A stretch of DNA of 64,000 nucleotides from the NCBI RefSeq assembly GCF_035046485.1, contig NC_085138.1, positions 295,558,515 through 295,622,514 of the forward strand, given 5' to 3'. The position numbers were made by a program, and so were the translations under genes. The stretch's first letter is position 1, and each line of letters starts with the position of its first letter. This DNA is from Aedes albopictus (taxonomy: Eukaryota > Arthropoda > Insecta > Diptera > Culicidae). The notes beneath the pieces are model-generated. The model made no database searches and was not told the DNA's origin. It worked only from the letters and a program-made list of their open reading frames with translations. This document shows, in pieces, positions 33,295-44,480 of this stretch.

Positions 33295-34312
33295 TTTTTT
33301 TTATATATTGGCCGCCATCCCGAATGATCCGGAAACCTGGAACCACCCGGGGAAGTTGCCATTTCCCAAACAGTTATGAAACATGGCTTGTGACATATCA
33401 ATCTTTATGATTTTGCAAAACAAGTATGTTAGAGTAGAATTCAGAAGTTTTTGGACATATTGACTACCATCCCAGATGTTCCGAGATCCTGGAACCACCC
33501 GGGAAAGTGGCTATTTCTCAAACAGTTATGAAACAAGGCTTGCGATATATCAATCTTCATGATTTTGCAAAACAAATATGTTAGAGTAGAATTCAGAGAT
33601 TTTGGACATTTGGCTACAATACCGGATGTTTCGGTAACCTGAAACCACCTGGGGAAGTGGCCATTTTCCAAACAATTATGAAACTTGGCTTGCGATATAT
33701 CAATCTTCATGATTTTGCAAACAAGTAAGTTAGAGTAGCACTCAGAGATTGTTGAACATATTGGTCGCGATCCCGGATGTTCCGGGAACCTGGATTCACT
33801 CGGAGTAGTGGCCATTTTCCAAATTGTTATGAAACATGGCTTGCGACATATCAATCTTCGGGATTTTGCAAATCAAGTATGTATGAGTAGAATTCAGAGG
33901 GTTTTGGACATATTGGCAACTATCTTGAATATTCTGGTAACCGGGGACCACCCGGGGAAGTGACCATGCCGCAATAAATTATGCAACATGGCTTGCGACA
34001 TATCAATCTTCATGATTTGCAAAATAGGTAGGTGAGAGGAGAATCCAGATGGTTGTGGACATATTGGATAATACTCCGGATGATCTGGGAACTTGCAGCC
34101 ATCCAAGGAAGTGGCCATTTTCCCGGAACATCCAGATGTGGTTGCCAATATGTCCAAAAACCTCTGAATTCCACTCTAACATACTTGTTTGGCAAAATCA
34201 TGAAGATTTATATGTCGCAAGCCATGTTTCATAATTGTTATGGAAATGGCCACTTCCCCGGGTGGTTCCAGGTTCCCGGAACATCCGGAATTGTGGCCAA
34301 TACAGGCATACC
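33295..34312. repeat. 150-bp satellite that reverses direction
   Basis: Marker positions near 33310, 33459, 33610, 33761, 33913 and 34064 give a spacing of about 150 to 152 bases. Recurring words are TGGAACCACCCGGGGAAG, GAAACATGGCTTGCGAC and ATCAATCTTCATGATTTTGC. At about 34128 the order turns over, and one further unit (to 34312) is in inverse orientation, for example GGCCACTTCCCCGGGTGG at 34247. Confidence 0.92.
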
Positions 34313-34700
34313 TCGAAAGTACGTACACTATCGAAACGTACGTACTACCGAATCACAAATTTTTATTTCAAATTTCATTTTCAAATCAAGGAATGTTATT
34401 TCTAGAACGTCAGGATTGCCAAAAAGTTACATGTGACCTAAGGGTCCGTTTATTAATTACGTAATTTTGCTTGTTTAGGATCCTATATTTATTGGAAAAA
34501 TCTTCTTGTGCTCTGGGGATACTTCGTAGAGGCATCTCGTCTCTGCGAACTTATATTGATTTTTTGAATTATCTTTTAGAACCATCCAAACTGGTCTAGA
34601 TATAATGAAATCGATCTAGATCAGTTATATCTTGTTATAGAAACATTCTAGAAGTATTTTCTCCTGCAATATTTATTGCCGTGATATTTTCAAAATCTTC
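34313..34700. other. possible DNA-transposon end at 34311-34360, otherwise unassigned
   Basis: ACAGGCATACCTCGAAAGTACGTAC followed by CGAAACGTACGTAC (split here) resembles repeated subterminal motifs of pogo/Tigger-type ends. A related word, ACAGGTATACCTCGATT, is at 37021. No second end was found. Confidence 0.3.
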
Positions 34701-34704
34701 TGAA

Positions 34705-35150
34705 TATTGCTCCTTCTAGGACACCTCCAAGAGTTTATTTTTTTACGAGAAGGGATTCCTAGAGGTATCCCGGAGCTCTTGGAGGAATTCCAGAATTCTT
34801 GGAGGAATTCAAGGAAACATTATTTGATGAATCTTAGAAAGGATTCCTGTAGGAATCTCGGAATAAATTTCTGGAGGAATCTTGGAATTAATTCATGGAG
34901 AAATCCCGGAAAGAAATTCCTGGAGGTATTTAGGAAGAAATTCCCGAAGAAGTCCTGGAACTCCCGAAAGTAATACAGAAGAAATTTTTGGTGAAGTTTC
35001 GGAAGGAATCTCTGAAAGAGACCCTGGAATCTCATTAGGAAACGCAGAAGAAACTCCTGAAATAATCCCTAAGGAATCCCAGAATGAATTCCTGGAGAAA
35101 TCTCGGAACCAACACTTAGTGGAATTTCGGAACTGAAATAAACTTGAAAC
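34705..35150 (+). repeat. degenerate GGAGGAATTCCTGGA repeat, purine-biased
   Basis: Words such as TTGGAGGAATTC, TGGAGGAATCTTGG and GGAAGAAATTCC recur about every 15 to 18 bases. Open frames rich in Glu, Lys and Phe here are repeat artefacts. Confidence 0.8.
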
Positions 35151-35329
35151 TTGAAGAAATCCCTAAATCAAGCGAGGAAGCGAAATGTCTTTCTCCGAAT
35201 CCCACAATTCGGGTTCACCCAGAAACAATTATATTTTAACTTAAATGCTAATTCTACACTAGAATTGGTACAGCCTATAGGGAAATGCAAGCCGCGGTTG
35301 CTAAAGATTTTTTTTCTAAGTTTTTGGTG

Positions 35330-35990
35330 TTGTTTACGTTCGGACTTCAAGAGATTTCTTCCAGAATTTCTCAAGAAGTCTCCGGAATCCTCCAGGAATT
35401 TCATCCGAGATTCTCCGAAAAGTTTCTTTAATGATGTCTCTGGATTTATTTTTTTGTGCTTCCAGATGGTATTCCTGGAAATTCTAGCAACTTCACCCAG
35501 AATTTCTCTAGGAGTTCTTTCGGAAATTGTATCAGAAATTCTTACCGAGATTCCTTCAAAAACTCCTTGCATCAATCCGTAAGGATTTATTCCTGAAATT
35601 TCATACGAGATTCTTCCCGGAGTATCTTCTGGGAATTCTACAGGAATTCCTTCTGAAACCCTTCCAGAAATCCCACAACATCTCTGACAAAAACTTCATT
35701 CAGTATTCCTCTAAAAGCTTCTCCGAGATTCCTCCAAGAACTTTTTCCGGTTTTTTTTTTTCGGGAGCTACTTCTGATTCAAGTATTCCTTCTGGAATTC
35801 TTACAATAATTTCACCAGGTAATCTTTCTGGGATTTTTCCAGGATGCTTTCGGAAATTCCTTCCGGGAATTTCTTCTGGGTGACTGTCAGGTAATACTTT
35901 TCAGGAACTTCTTCCGGGATTCCTCTTAGAGCTTCTTCTAGAAATTCTTTCAGAAACTGATTCCGGGATTTCTTCGAGATTTTTTTTTTC
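35330..35990 (-). repeat. same degenerate repeat, opposite bias
   Basis: TTCCTCCAGGAATTTC and TTCTTCCGGGATTCC words recur. The plus strand is pyrimidine-biased, so this block is inverted relative to 34705-35150 across about 180 bases of unrelated sequence. Confidence 0.8.
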
Positions 35991-36019
35991 AGGAATCATC
36001 TAGGGTCTTTTTTTTTGTT

Positions 36020-36243
36020 TCTACCAAGAGCCTCGTAGCCGTGCGGTTAGGATCAGCAAGCTTATAATCGCACCATGCTATGGGGTGAGGGTTTGATTCC
36101 CGCTTCGGGCTTTGAAACTTTTCGTGAGAATAGTTTCTTTCCGTTTCCACTGGTGCATGCTGCGTTGTCCGTTGTCTCATGTTAAGTTTAAAACAGTCTG
36201 TACAGCCGAAAGCTGAAGACGTTGTCCGTGTCTTTAAAAAAAA
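36020..36243 (+). mobile_element. tRNA-derived SINE
   Basis: Box A-like TAGCCGTGCGGTTAGGA and box B-like GGTTTGATTCCCG are followed by a tail of about 150 bases ending in poly-A at 36235-36244. It interrupts the degenerate GAATTCC-type repeat. Confidence 0.75.
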
Positions 36244-36738
36244 ATAGTTCCGTCAGGAATCCCTGCAGACTATTCTGGAATTCTTTCAGATGTTTGTAAT
36301 GGAAATCCTCCTGGAGTTCATTATGAACTTTTTGGAGTATTTTGTTTTTGGAATTCCTCATGTAGTTTCTGTTGGATTGTCTTGAATAAACACAGGAAAA
36401 AGCAACTTAGTTATAGCTCCCTCCTAGAGGAATTGTAGAATAAGTTTGTGGAGAATCCACGGAAGGAATATCTGGAAGAGTTTCTTAAGAAAGATTCACA
36501 AATACGAAGAAATTAAAAAAAACCTATCCTTTCCTCAAATATTTGTGTTCCCCCTCACCTCGACCAAACCGCCAGTGTTACGGTTTCCCAAAACTAACAT
36601 AGTTTATAAGTCAAAAACATGAAATTGTAAACACTTTTAACTAAATTCGGCTCCGTTCTGCCTGTTGGCGCATGAGTCTTAAATAAATGATTAAGTAAAA
36701 AATATCGTCAAGCTTCAAGGCGGCGGTCGAGCTACAGG
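36244..36738. other. degenerate repeat, then unassigned sequence
   Basis: GAATTCCT-type words continue to about 36500. The rest is AT-rich with no feature recognised. Confidence 0.45.
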
Positions 36739-36902
36739 CTCTAGCGTGCGCAGCTTTTTCTTTTATCTCACTCCCTTCCGTAAACAAACACAAGAATGAG
36801 AAAGATAAAAGAGGGTGCATTTTGCCCCTCTTTTATCTCGCTCTTTCTTGTGTTTATCAAAGAGAATGAGCGAGACGAAAGAAAAAGCTGCTCACGCTAG
36901 TG
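36739..36902. mobile_element. hAT-type MITE with near-palindromic body
   Basis: The ends are CTCTAGCGTGCGCAGC and the complement of CACTAGCGTGAGCAGC. The 8-bp duplication GCTACAGG flanks at 36731-36738 and 36903-36910. Almost the whole body folds (arms of about 75 bases, with TTTTATCTC and AACACAAGAA words paired). Confidence 0.75.
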
Positions 36903-37039
36903 GCTACAGGGCAGAAGGAGATAACGTCGTTGGCATGCGATAACTGCACGGCGGTACATGACACGAGGTGGCGAATAATCAAAGTGATCGTTGTTGAAGA
37001 ACGCAGTCAGTGTGGCGAATACAGGTATACCTCGATTAA

Positions 37040-37155
37040 CCCTAAAAGGGATACCTTCATGGTCTCAGTTTCGTCACGTCGCTGAGTGTGTTCCATCAAA
37101 GACGAGCTCTGAAAGGCGCCTGGGGTCCAATGGACCCCAGGTATCCCTTTTAGGG
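37040..37155. mobile_element. piggyBac-type MITE
   Basis: TTAA at 37036-37039 and 37156-37159 flanks perfect 17-base inverted ends beginning CCCTAAAAGGGATACCT. It lies inside a sequence beginning ACAGGTATACCTCGATT, which itself looks like a transposon end. Confidence 0.85.
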
Positions 37156-37159
37156 TTAA

Positions 37160-38923
37160 GTGGACATTTCAGTTTTTGAAATGTCTATAATATCGAATTT
37201 AACATAAAATCGAGGGAAACTTTTTTATTTTATTTTTACTTAAATTTTTCTACCAAAATGTAACAAAACATATTGAAACTGCATGACAATTAAGTATAAA
37301 ATCCGATGAGGGGTTATTCAATAAGTCGCTCCCATACAAACTTCAAGTTGATTTTTAAATAGTTTCTCGGGCATCAAAATTCAAATTTGCGTGCATATTT
37401 AGAATATGGAATTATCTCAACACCCTTAAAGAAGCCAATTTTGCCATTCAGTATTTCTGTTTCAATGGTAACACTTGTCCTAGCTTTGCAATTCTTCTTC
37501 TTCTCGGGCTGAGGTTTAAAGATGATGCATGAGGCTTCAAGCCGGGGGTTCAGAGAGTTCCAGGGAACAACTGGGGAGTATTAAAAACGATACCAGGAGT
37601 CTCAAGGGCGGTATTAAAAAGTTTCGTAGCGTTTCAGGGGTCCCGAAGCTCCAAAGGTTTTTGAAAGTTCATGGGGAGATTGAAAAACCACATGTAACAG
37701 CCTATTCTCCTACTGATATAAATACAATTAAAAACACGTAATTAGTTTCATACTCACAGAACAACTGAGACGCAGGCTTTATTACAGAGGGGATGATACG
37801 CCATGAAGAAGAAGAGCAACTATTCATCATCTCCCATTTTTCTCACATGACACTTCATCGCAATTATCAGACACTTGAAAAGCACTTACCCTTCATTTGA
37901 CACTCTTCCGGTCTGGTGCGGCGGCATTGGTTTACAAATGACCTCCGTTACTCAACACAACAGCACCATAAACAGTGAGCATTTACGATAGCATCGATGG
38001 TGTTACGAACGACGCGACCCGATCCATGACGACAATTCTCAATCAGCGAGCATGGGGCTTATCGAGCATGGGTGGTGTAGTAATTTCCTTTCCAATTTCA
38101 GTCTTTACTGCAGTCTGCAGCCCACTCTTCCACATGAGCATCATCATCGCTCGCTAGCCATAACCGTGTTGATTACATTTTTTATCCTCTTCCCGGTTTC
38201 GACTGAGCCTGTTCGCTGACCGGAACTGTATTGGCGAACCGCGAGAATCACCGGCTGTCTTCCGCCATCCACCAACGCCACTACTACCGTACCAGAAGCG
38301 TATCGAGCTCAAGCGGGTAGGTATAATTTTGATGGAGATGCTTTTAGTGATCAAGTTTGGACCAGGGATGATGAAGCGAGTTTCGATCTGGGTGGTGGTG
38401 GCCGAGCGATAGTAAAAAGGATATCGCGTTAATTTCCTGGATACATGGTGGGAACCATTGGAATCGATTTTCCCTAGGTTTACGAGGCGTGGAGAGCTTG
38501 TCGATGTATCCAATCTTGAGCCGAGTGGAGCTCCGGTGCTATAGATTTTATGTTCGATTTGTTCGGAAGTGTAGCAGTTTATGGCAATGACAGAGATGAG
38601 AGTGACGAAAACTAACTATTCTGTTGATTTACACGGAAAACAATGCCATGTACCCATTTATTTTTTATTGTCAAATTTTTGGAGCGATGAAAATATTTCA
38701 ATTTTAATTGAAATTTCAAACAAGAATTTGACTTTTCTGGGAAGAAAATTCTGGAGGAACTGGAGGAATTTCTTAAAGAAGCTCTGATTGAAATCCTGGA
38801 GGAATTCCTGGATAAATCTCAGAAGGAATACCTTGAGGTATCCCTGAAGAATCCGTTATGTAGTGGCAAAACTTGATTGGCAATTCTTAAAGTGGCATTC
38901 TCAAATATCATTTTATCATTAAC
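37160..38923. other. no recognised gene; GTTTCAGGGG-type words at 37540-37690
   Basis: A short G-rich degenerate block is followed by fairly unique sequence (37760-38570) with frames on both strands but no motif, and GGAGGAATT words at 38745-38850. Confidence 0.35.
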
Positions 38924-39674
38924 CTTCATCCAGCCAACGTACATTTTCCACCTTCGGAAAAGCACAAAAATGGTCATAACTTTTTTGTTTTTCGATGGAT
39001 GTTGATGAAATTTTCACAACTTCCCGAAAAACTCTTCTAGTTTTTGATGCCGGGGACATGGGTGCCTGGTCCACATGGTTCAGGAGTTATTCCGGATTGT
39101 CTTGGGGTACCAAAATTGGCCACATACTTTGCCCAAAGTATATCTCAAGATCCCGATGAGATAGAAGTATAGTGTCTTCGGCGAATTTGTTCAGCAGGTT
39201 AAGAACTAACTGGCAACGGCGACTTTGGTTCGTGATTCGGCCGCTAGGCGGCGCCAGTGTCAAAAATGTTTAAACCCTCATATCTCAGAAACCTGATAAG
39301 ATAGAATGATGCTGTCTTCGGCAAAATTCTTCAGCAAGCTCAGAACTATCTGATAGTAAAGTCTTTGGTTTGGGATTTATCCGCTTGGTGGCGCCTTGTG
39401 TCTGAAAAATTCAAACACGTATATCTCGATATCCTAATGAGGTACAAGCATGCCGTTTTCAGCAAAGTTGATCAGCAGGCTAAGAACTATCTGGCAATGG
39501 CGTCTTTGGCTCGAGAATCGTCCGCTAGGTGGCACCAGGGTAAAAAATGTTCAAACTTCTATATCCCAGAATCCTGATAAGATAGAATGATGCCGTCTTC
39601 AACAAAGTTCTTCAGCAAGCTTAAAACTGTCTGATAGTTGAGTCTTTGATTCGTGATTTATTCGTTAGGTTATT

Positions 39675-40745
39675 CCGGGAATTTCTACAGGAACTCTTCC
39701 GGATTTTTTTCCAAGAATTTCTCCGGGAATTTCTCTAGGAATTTCTCTGGAAATTTCTCCGGGAATTCTCCTGGAAAATTTTCCAGGATGTCCTCTAGGA
39801 CCCACACCAGGATCACCTTCAGGGAATTTCTCCAGGAGTTTTCCAGGAATTTCTCCGGCTTTCCTCCGAGAATTTCCACAGGAATACCTCGATGAGTTCC
39901 TCCGGAAATCACTCCATGAATTCGGAATTTTCCTCAGAAATTTCTTAACCCTTTGGAGCCGGAGGGGTCATATATGACCCCGGCAATGAAACCGAGCATA
40001 ACAAACGTGTTCGACACCAGCGAGGTTGCGTCAACAGCGGCAAAACAAATCGGATCCAAAAGGTTAAAGAACTTCTCCAGACTGGATTTCTTCGAGAATT
40101 TTAGTAGGAGTTCCTCTAGGAATATCTCCGAGAATGTTTCCGGGAAATACTTCGGAAATTTCTTCAAGAAATTGTCCGGGAAATCCTCCTAAAATTCTTC
40201 CAGGAATTCCTGCGGGAATTCCCCCAGAAATTCCTTCGGGAATTTCTTCAGGATTTTTTTTTCCAAAAAAAAAAATCCACTGAAATTTCCCCAGGAAGTC
40301 TTTCTTCAGGAAGTCTTCCGTGACTTTTTTTTAGAAAACGCTCTGAGAACTTCTCCAGGAATTACTCTGAGAATTTCTCCAGGAATTCCTTCTTTGTTTT
40401 CTCCAGGAATTCCTCCGGGAATTTCTCTGGAAATTCCTCCGCGGATGTCTCTAGAAATTTTCCCTGGAATTTCTTCAGAAGTTCCACTAGGAATTTCTTC
40501 AGGAAATCCTTCCAAAATTTTTCCTGTAATTCCACTAGGAATTTCTTTACTACTCCCTCTAGGAATTCCTCCGGGAATTCTTCAATGACTCCCATCAGCA
40601 ATTTCTCCGGTGATTCCCAAGGTGATTGCTTCAGTTATTTCTCCAGGACTTTTTCCGGGATTATTTCCAGGAATTCTTTTGGATATTTCTCCATGATTTC
40701 TCCCGGGAATTCCTCCAGAGATTCATCCAGGAATTTCCGTCGGGG
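39675..40745 (-). repeat. degenerate GAATTCC-type array, left half
   Basis: The plus strand is pyrimidine-biased (AATTTCTCCAGGAATTCC words, about 15-base spacing). It is interrupted by a TTAA MITE at 39949-40063. The Ser/Gly/Asn-rich and Glu/Phe/Lys-rich frames here are artefacts. Confidence 0.88.
39949..40063. mobile_element. piggyBac-type MITE inside the GAATTCC-type array
   Basis: TTAA at 39945-39948 and 40064-40067, with imperfect ends CCCTTTGGAGCCGG and the complement of CCTTTTGGATCCG. A GGGGTCATATATGACCCC palindrome lies near the left end. Length is 115 bp, close to the 116-bp element at 37040. Confidence 0.7.
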
Positions 40746-41575
40746 AATCCACCAGGAAGGAGGATTCCCTGAAGAGTTTTCCAGAGGAATTGCTGAAGAA
40801 ATTACCGGAGGAATTCCTAGAGAAATTTCCTGAGGAATTCCTGGATGAAATCCTAGAGGCATTCTTTGTGGAATACTTTGAGAAACTCCCAGAGGATTTC
40901 CTGAGAAAATCCCAAAGATTTCATTTAAAATTCCTGGAGGTATTTCAGAAGAGTCCCCGGAGGAATTCCTGGAGGATTTTCGGGAAGATTTGCAGAAGAA
41001 ATTCCCAAAAGAATTCCTGGAGGATATCCTGGAGAAATTGCCGGAGGAATTACAGGATGATTTCCCGGAGGTATTCATAAAGGAAGTCCTAGAGGAATTC
41101 TGGGAGAAATTCTCAGAGGAATTTGTGAGAAAATAAAATCACGGAAGACTTCCGGAAGAGATTCCTGGAGAAATTCCCAGAGAATTTTCTTGAAAAAAAA
41201 AAGTTTTCCTTACAAAATCTTGGAAAAAAAATCCGGTGGAATTCCTGGAAAAATTCTCCGGAGAATTCCTGCAGAAATTGCCGAGTCCTGATGGGAGTCC
41301 TAGAGGAAATCCTGGGGAAATTTCCGGAGGAATCCCCGGAGGGATTCCTGGAGGATTTCCTAGAGTATTTCCCGGAGGAACTTCTGAAGGATGTCCTAGA
41401 GAAATTGTCGAAAGATTTCCAGAAGAAATTGCTGGAGGAAGTTCTTGGGGAATTCCCAATGAAATTCTTGGATAAATTCCAGGAGGAATTCCCGGAGAAA
41501 TTCCTGGAAAAATTCCCGGATGAGTTCCTGTAGAAATTTCCGGAGATATTCCCGGAAGAAAAAAGCGGAGCAAAA
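40746..41575 (+). repeat. degenerate GAATTCC-type array, right half (inverted)
   Basis: From 40746 the bias flips to purine-rich (GAGGAATTCCTGGAGAAATT words). The switch is abrupt, so the two halves form a rough palindrome of about 1.9 kb. Confidence 0.85.
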
Positions 41576-41810
41576 TAAGCAATATTGTAGGGTGACAAAA
41601 CTTGTCTGCAGGGGGTCAAAGACGGTGTTAGAGTATTGCCTCTTGTACCACCGTACTCGACCGTCTACTATCCTTCCAAATGGTTCTTAGCTTGCTGAGC
41701 AACTATGCTGGAAATGGAATATTTCTTGTTCATTAGGGTGTCTATACAAGTATTTTCTTAATATTTAGACGGAACTCTTCTAATAATATCAGAACCGAGG
41801 ACGCCAGATA

Positions 41811-42732
41811 CAGGGGGTGGCCAAAATGTTTGGAATAGGCAACTTTCTTTCTCCCACAAAAAAATTCAACATGCTTTAACTTTTCATAGAGTGCATCAAA
41901 AAATCTCTTATTTTGACTGTTTATCAACCTGTTTTATGTGCATCATTGGTACAAATTTGGGCTCGATTGAATAGTTTTTCACGAAGTTAGAACCGTTCGG
42001 GTAAAACACTATTTTTTAGACAACTCATTTTTGAGCTGTCATATCTCGGAAACCAGTGAACCGAATTGAATGAATTTTTTAACGTTTATCAACAATATAT
42101 TGATATTTAATACAAAGTTATAAAATGTAATATTTTTTCACGGCGAATTGAGTTATACCGGGATGAAATTTTTACCCATATAGAGGAAAATTATTCAAAT
42201 TTACAGTACCACACAAAAATTACTAAATGGGTTCTTTCTTTAAGCTCAATTGGCTCCAATATATCTGATTCAAGTTAACTTGAGAACAGAAGTGGAAAAT
42301 CTTTGGACATCAACACTAAAATTTATTGACATTGACGTAAAAAATTACATTTTTTCGAAAAAAAAATCCAAAAAGTGTCTATCCATGATAACTTTCTTCA
42401 ACGTTTAAAAAGTATCTATGTTTTAATAGTTTGTGAAGCATTTGTATATTGTTAGTGTACATTCAAAATTTTATTCAATTCGGTTCACTGGTTTCCGAGA
42501 TATGACAGCTCAAAAATGAGTTGTCTAAAAAATAGTGTTTTACCCGAACGGTTCTAACTTTGCGAAAGATTAATCAATTGAGCCCAAATTTGTACCAATG
42601 ATGCACATATAATGGGTTGACAAACAGTCAAAATTTGAGATTTTTTGATACACTCTATGAAAAGTTATTGCATGTTGAACTTTTTTGTAAGAGAAAAAAA
42701 GTTGCATATCCAAACATTTTGGCCATCCCCTG
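41811..42732. mobile_element. TA-flanked element with about 270-bp inverted ends
   Basis: TA at 41809-41810 and 42733-42734 flanks CAGGGGGTGGCCAAAATGTT and the complement of CAGGGGATGGCCAAAATGTT. Pairing continues about 270 bases inward (41811-42080 with 42470-42732). It is a mariner-type long-inverted-end MITE with no coding capacity, located in the centre of the giant foldback. Confidence 0.85.
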
Positions 42733-43754
42733 TACGTGTTACTTCCTCTTAACTTTCGGAACAATTTGTTGGACGTTGTCCGATTTTTGAGATAAAATTG
42801 TTTGAATGTTTTGATTGCTAGTGTCCCCTAGCGTCACCATTCTCGGATAGTTCTCAACCTGCCGATCAATTTTACAGAATACGCCATGTTTTTAGCATAT
42901 AACAGTAACGAGACACACGTGTTTAAATATTATATACACGGTGCCACCTAACGAATAAATCACAAATCAAAGACCCAATCATCAGACAGTTTTTGTTTAG
43001 AACTTTGTTGAAGACGGCATCATCCTATCTTATCAGGATTCTGAGATATAGAAGTTGAACATTTTTTACCCTGGTGCCACCTAGCGGACGATTTACGAAC
43101 CAAAGACGCCATTGCCAGATAGTTCTTAGCCTGTTGATCAACTTTGCTGAAAACGGCATGCTTGTACCTCATTAGAGTATCGAGATATACGTGTTTGAAT
43201 TTTTCAGACACAAGGCGCCACCTAGCGGATAAATCCCAAACCAAAGACTTTACTATCAGATAGTTCTGAGCTTGCTGAAGAATTTTGCCGAAGACAGCAT
43301 CATTCTATCTTATCAGGTTTCTGAGATATGAGGATTTGAATATTTTTTACACTGGCGCCACCTAGCGGCAGAATCACGAACCAAAGTCGCCGTTGCCAGT
43401 TAGTTCTTAACCTGCTGAACAAATTCGCCGAAGACACTATACTTCTATCTCATCGGGATCTTGAGATATACTTTGCGCAAAGTATGTGGCCAATTTTGGT
43501 ACCCCAAGACAATCCGGAATAACTCCGGAACCATCTGGACCAGGCACCCATGCCCCCGGCATCAAAAACTAGAAGAGTTTTTCGGGAAGTTGTGAAAATT
43601 TCATCAAAATCCATCGAAAAACAAAAAAGTTTTGACCATTTTTGTGCTTTTCCGAAGGTGGAAAATGTACGTTGGCTGGATGAAGATTAAAATAGCAATT
43701 TTATGTATTAGAACACAGGCTGCTCCTTACAATATATTTACTTGATACTTGATA

Positions 43755-43979
43755 CTTGGATGGGCTACAACAACGTGTAGAGCCCTTAGGTCCTCCTCAA
43801 CTGCAAAAAGCCACCGTGTGCACGGCCTGCCACGAAGCCGACTACCCCTTCATGGCTATCTGCTGAATATGGTTTTAGCTTGCCATTCCTCCGGCTTACG
43901 AGCTACGGGCCCAGCCCACCGCAGCCTACCGTGTTTTATTCGCTTCACTATATCCATCTCTTTATACTTGTATACTTGG
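43755..43979 (-). pseudogene. RTE-type LINE C-terminal fragment (copy 3)
   Basis: The minus strand gives YKEMDIVKRIKHGRLRW (AGPVARKPEEWQAKTIFS follows), then RLRGRPCTRWLFAVEEDLRAL, the usual C-terminal end of RTE-type proteins. An in-frame stop separates the two parts. It continues at 45838 beyond the insert 43982-45835: MNHELY there joins to QVYK here. Confidence 0.75.
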
Positions 43980-44144
43980 TACACGGTAAAAAATCTGCAC
44001 TCCGATATGAACAGATTGGCACTTGAATTCGCACTACTGTCCGAACAGTTCGTTATCATCTAAATATCAGTTGAAAAAAAATCCAATGCCTCTTCAGTTT
44101 TACTGGAAGTGCACTTCAATTCACTGTTGACAATGTTTTGATTT

Positions 44145-44250
44145 CAAAATAAAAAATAAAAAAGTGTACCCCCGCAACACCAAGATTCGATACCAGGACC
44201 TTGAGAGTCACAGTCTTCTCCTTTACCACTACACTACTTCACATCTGAAA
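44145..44250 (-). mobile_element. tRNA-derived SINE fragment
   Basis: From 44250 the minus strand reads a box A-like TAGTGTAGTGGTAAAGGAG and a box B-like GGTATCGAATCTTGG, followed by an A/T-rich tail. Confidence 0.6.
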
Positions 44251-44480
44251 ATGAGGTGTAGATCGAAGCGAAACACTCTCTACCACCTGTCATTTTTATT
44301 TACTTTCATGCCCAAAACAGTCATTACCAAATCAACAGTTTTTCACTTTGGATTGTATTGCTTTGTACATTAGTGCAAATCGAAGAGTGATTTTCAGTTA
44401 ATTTCTTCGGTGGGTTTGTTTTGATTCTCAAATCAAAACTGACAGCATTGCGGTTTAAAAGGAAAATAATTTCTAATCAT

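Larger units (their letters stand above)
38924..43685. mobile_element. 4.8-kb giant inverted-repeat (foldback) structure
   Basis: The left arm 38924-39670 and right arm 42946-43685 are inverted copies, from CTTCATCCAGCCAACG at the outer ends to ACCTAACGAATAAATCAC at the inner end. Their lengths are about 747 and 740 bases and identity is high by eye. ATTAA stands one base outside the left end and directly outside the right end. Each arm holds three to four units of a repeat of about 140 bases (markers TCAGCAGG/TCAGCAAG at 39191, 39333, 39472 and 39612). The 3.3-kb centre contains the GAATTCC-type array, a TTAA MITE and a TA-flanked foldback. No transposase is visible. Confidence 0.85.

Noticed and set aside
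39653..41619. Glu/Phe/Lys- or Ser/Asn/Gly-rich frames resembling coiled coils
   Set aside because: They arise from the degenerate GAATTCC-type repeat and are open on both strands at once.
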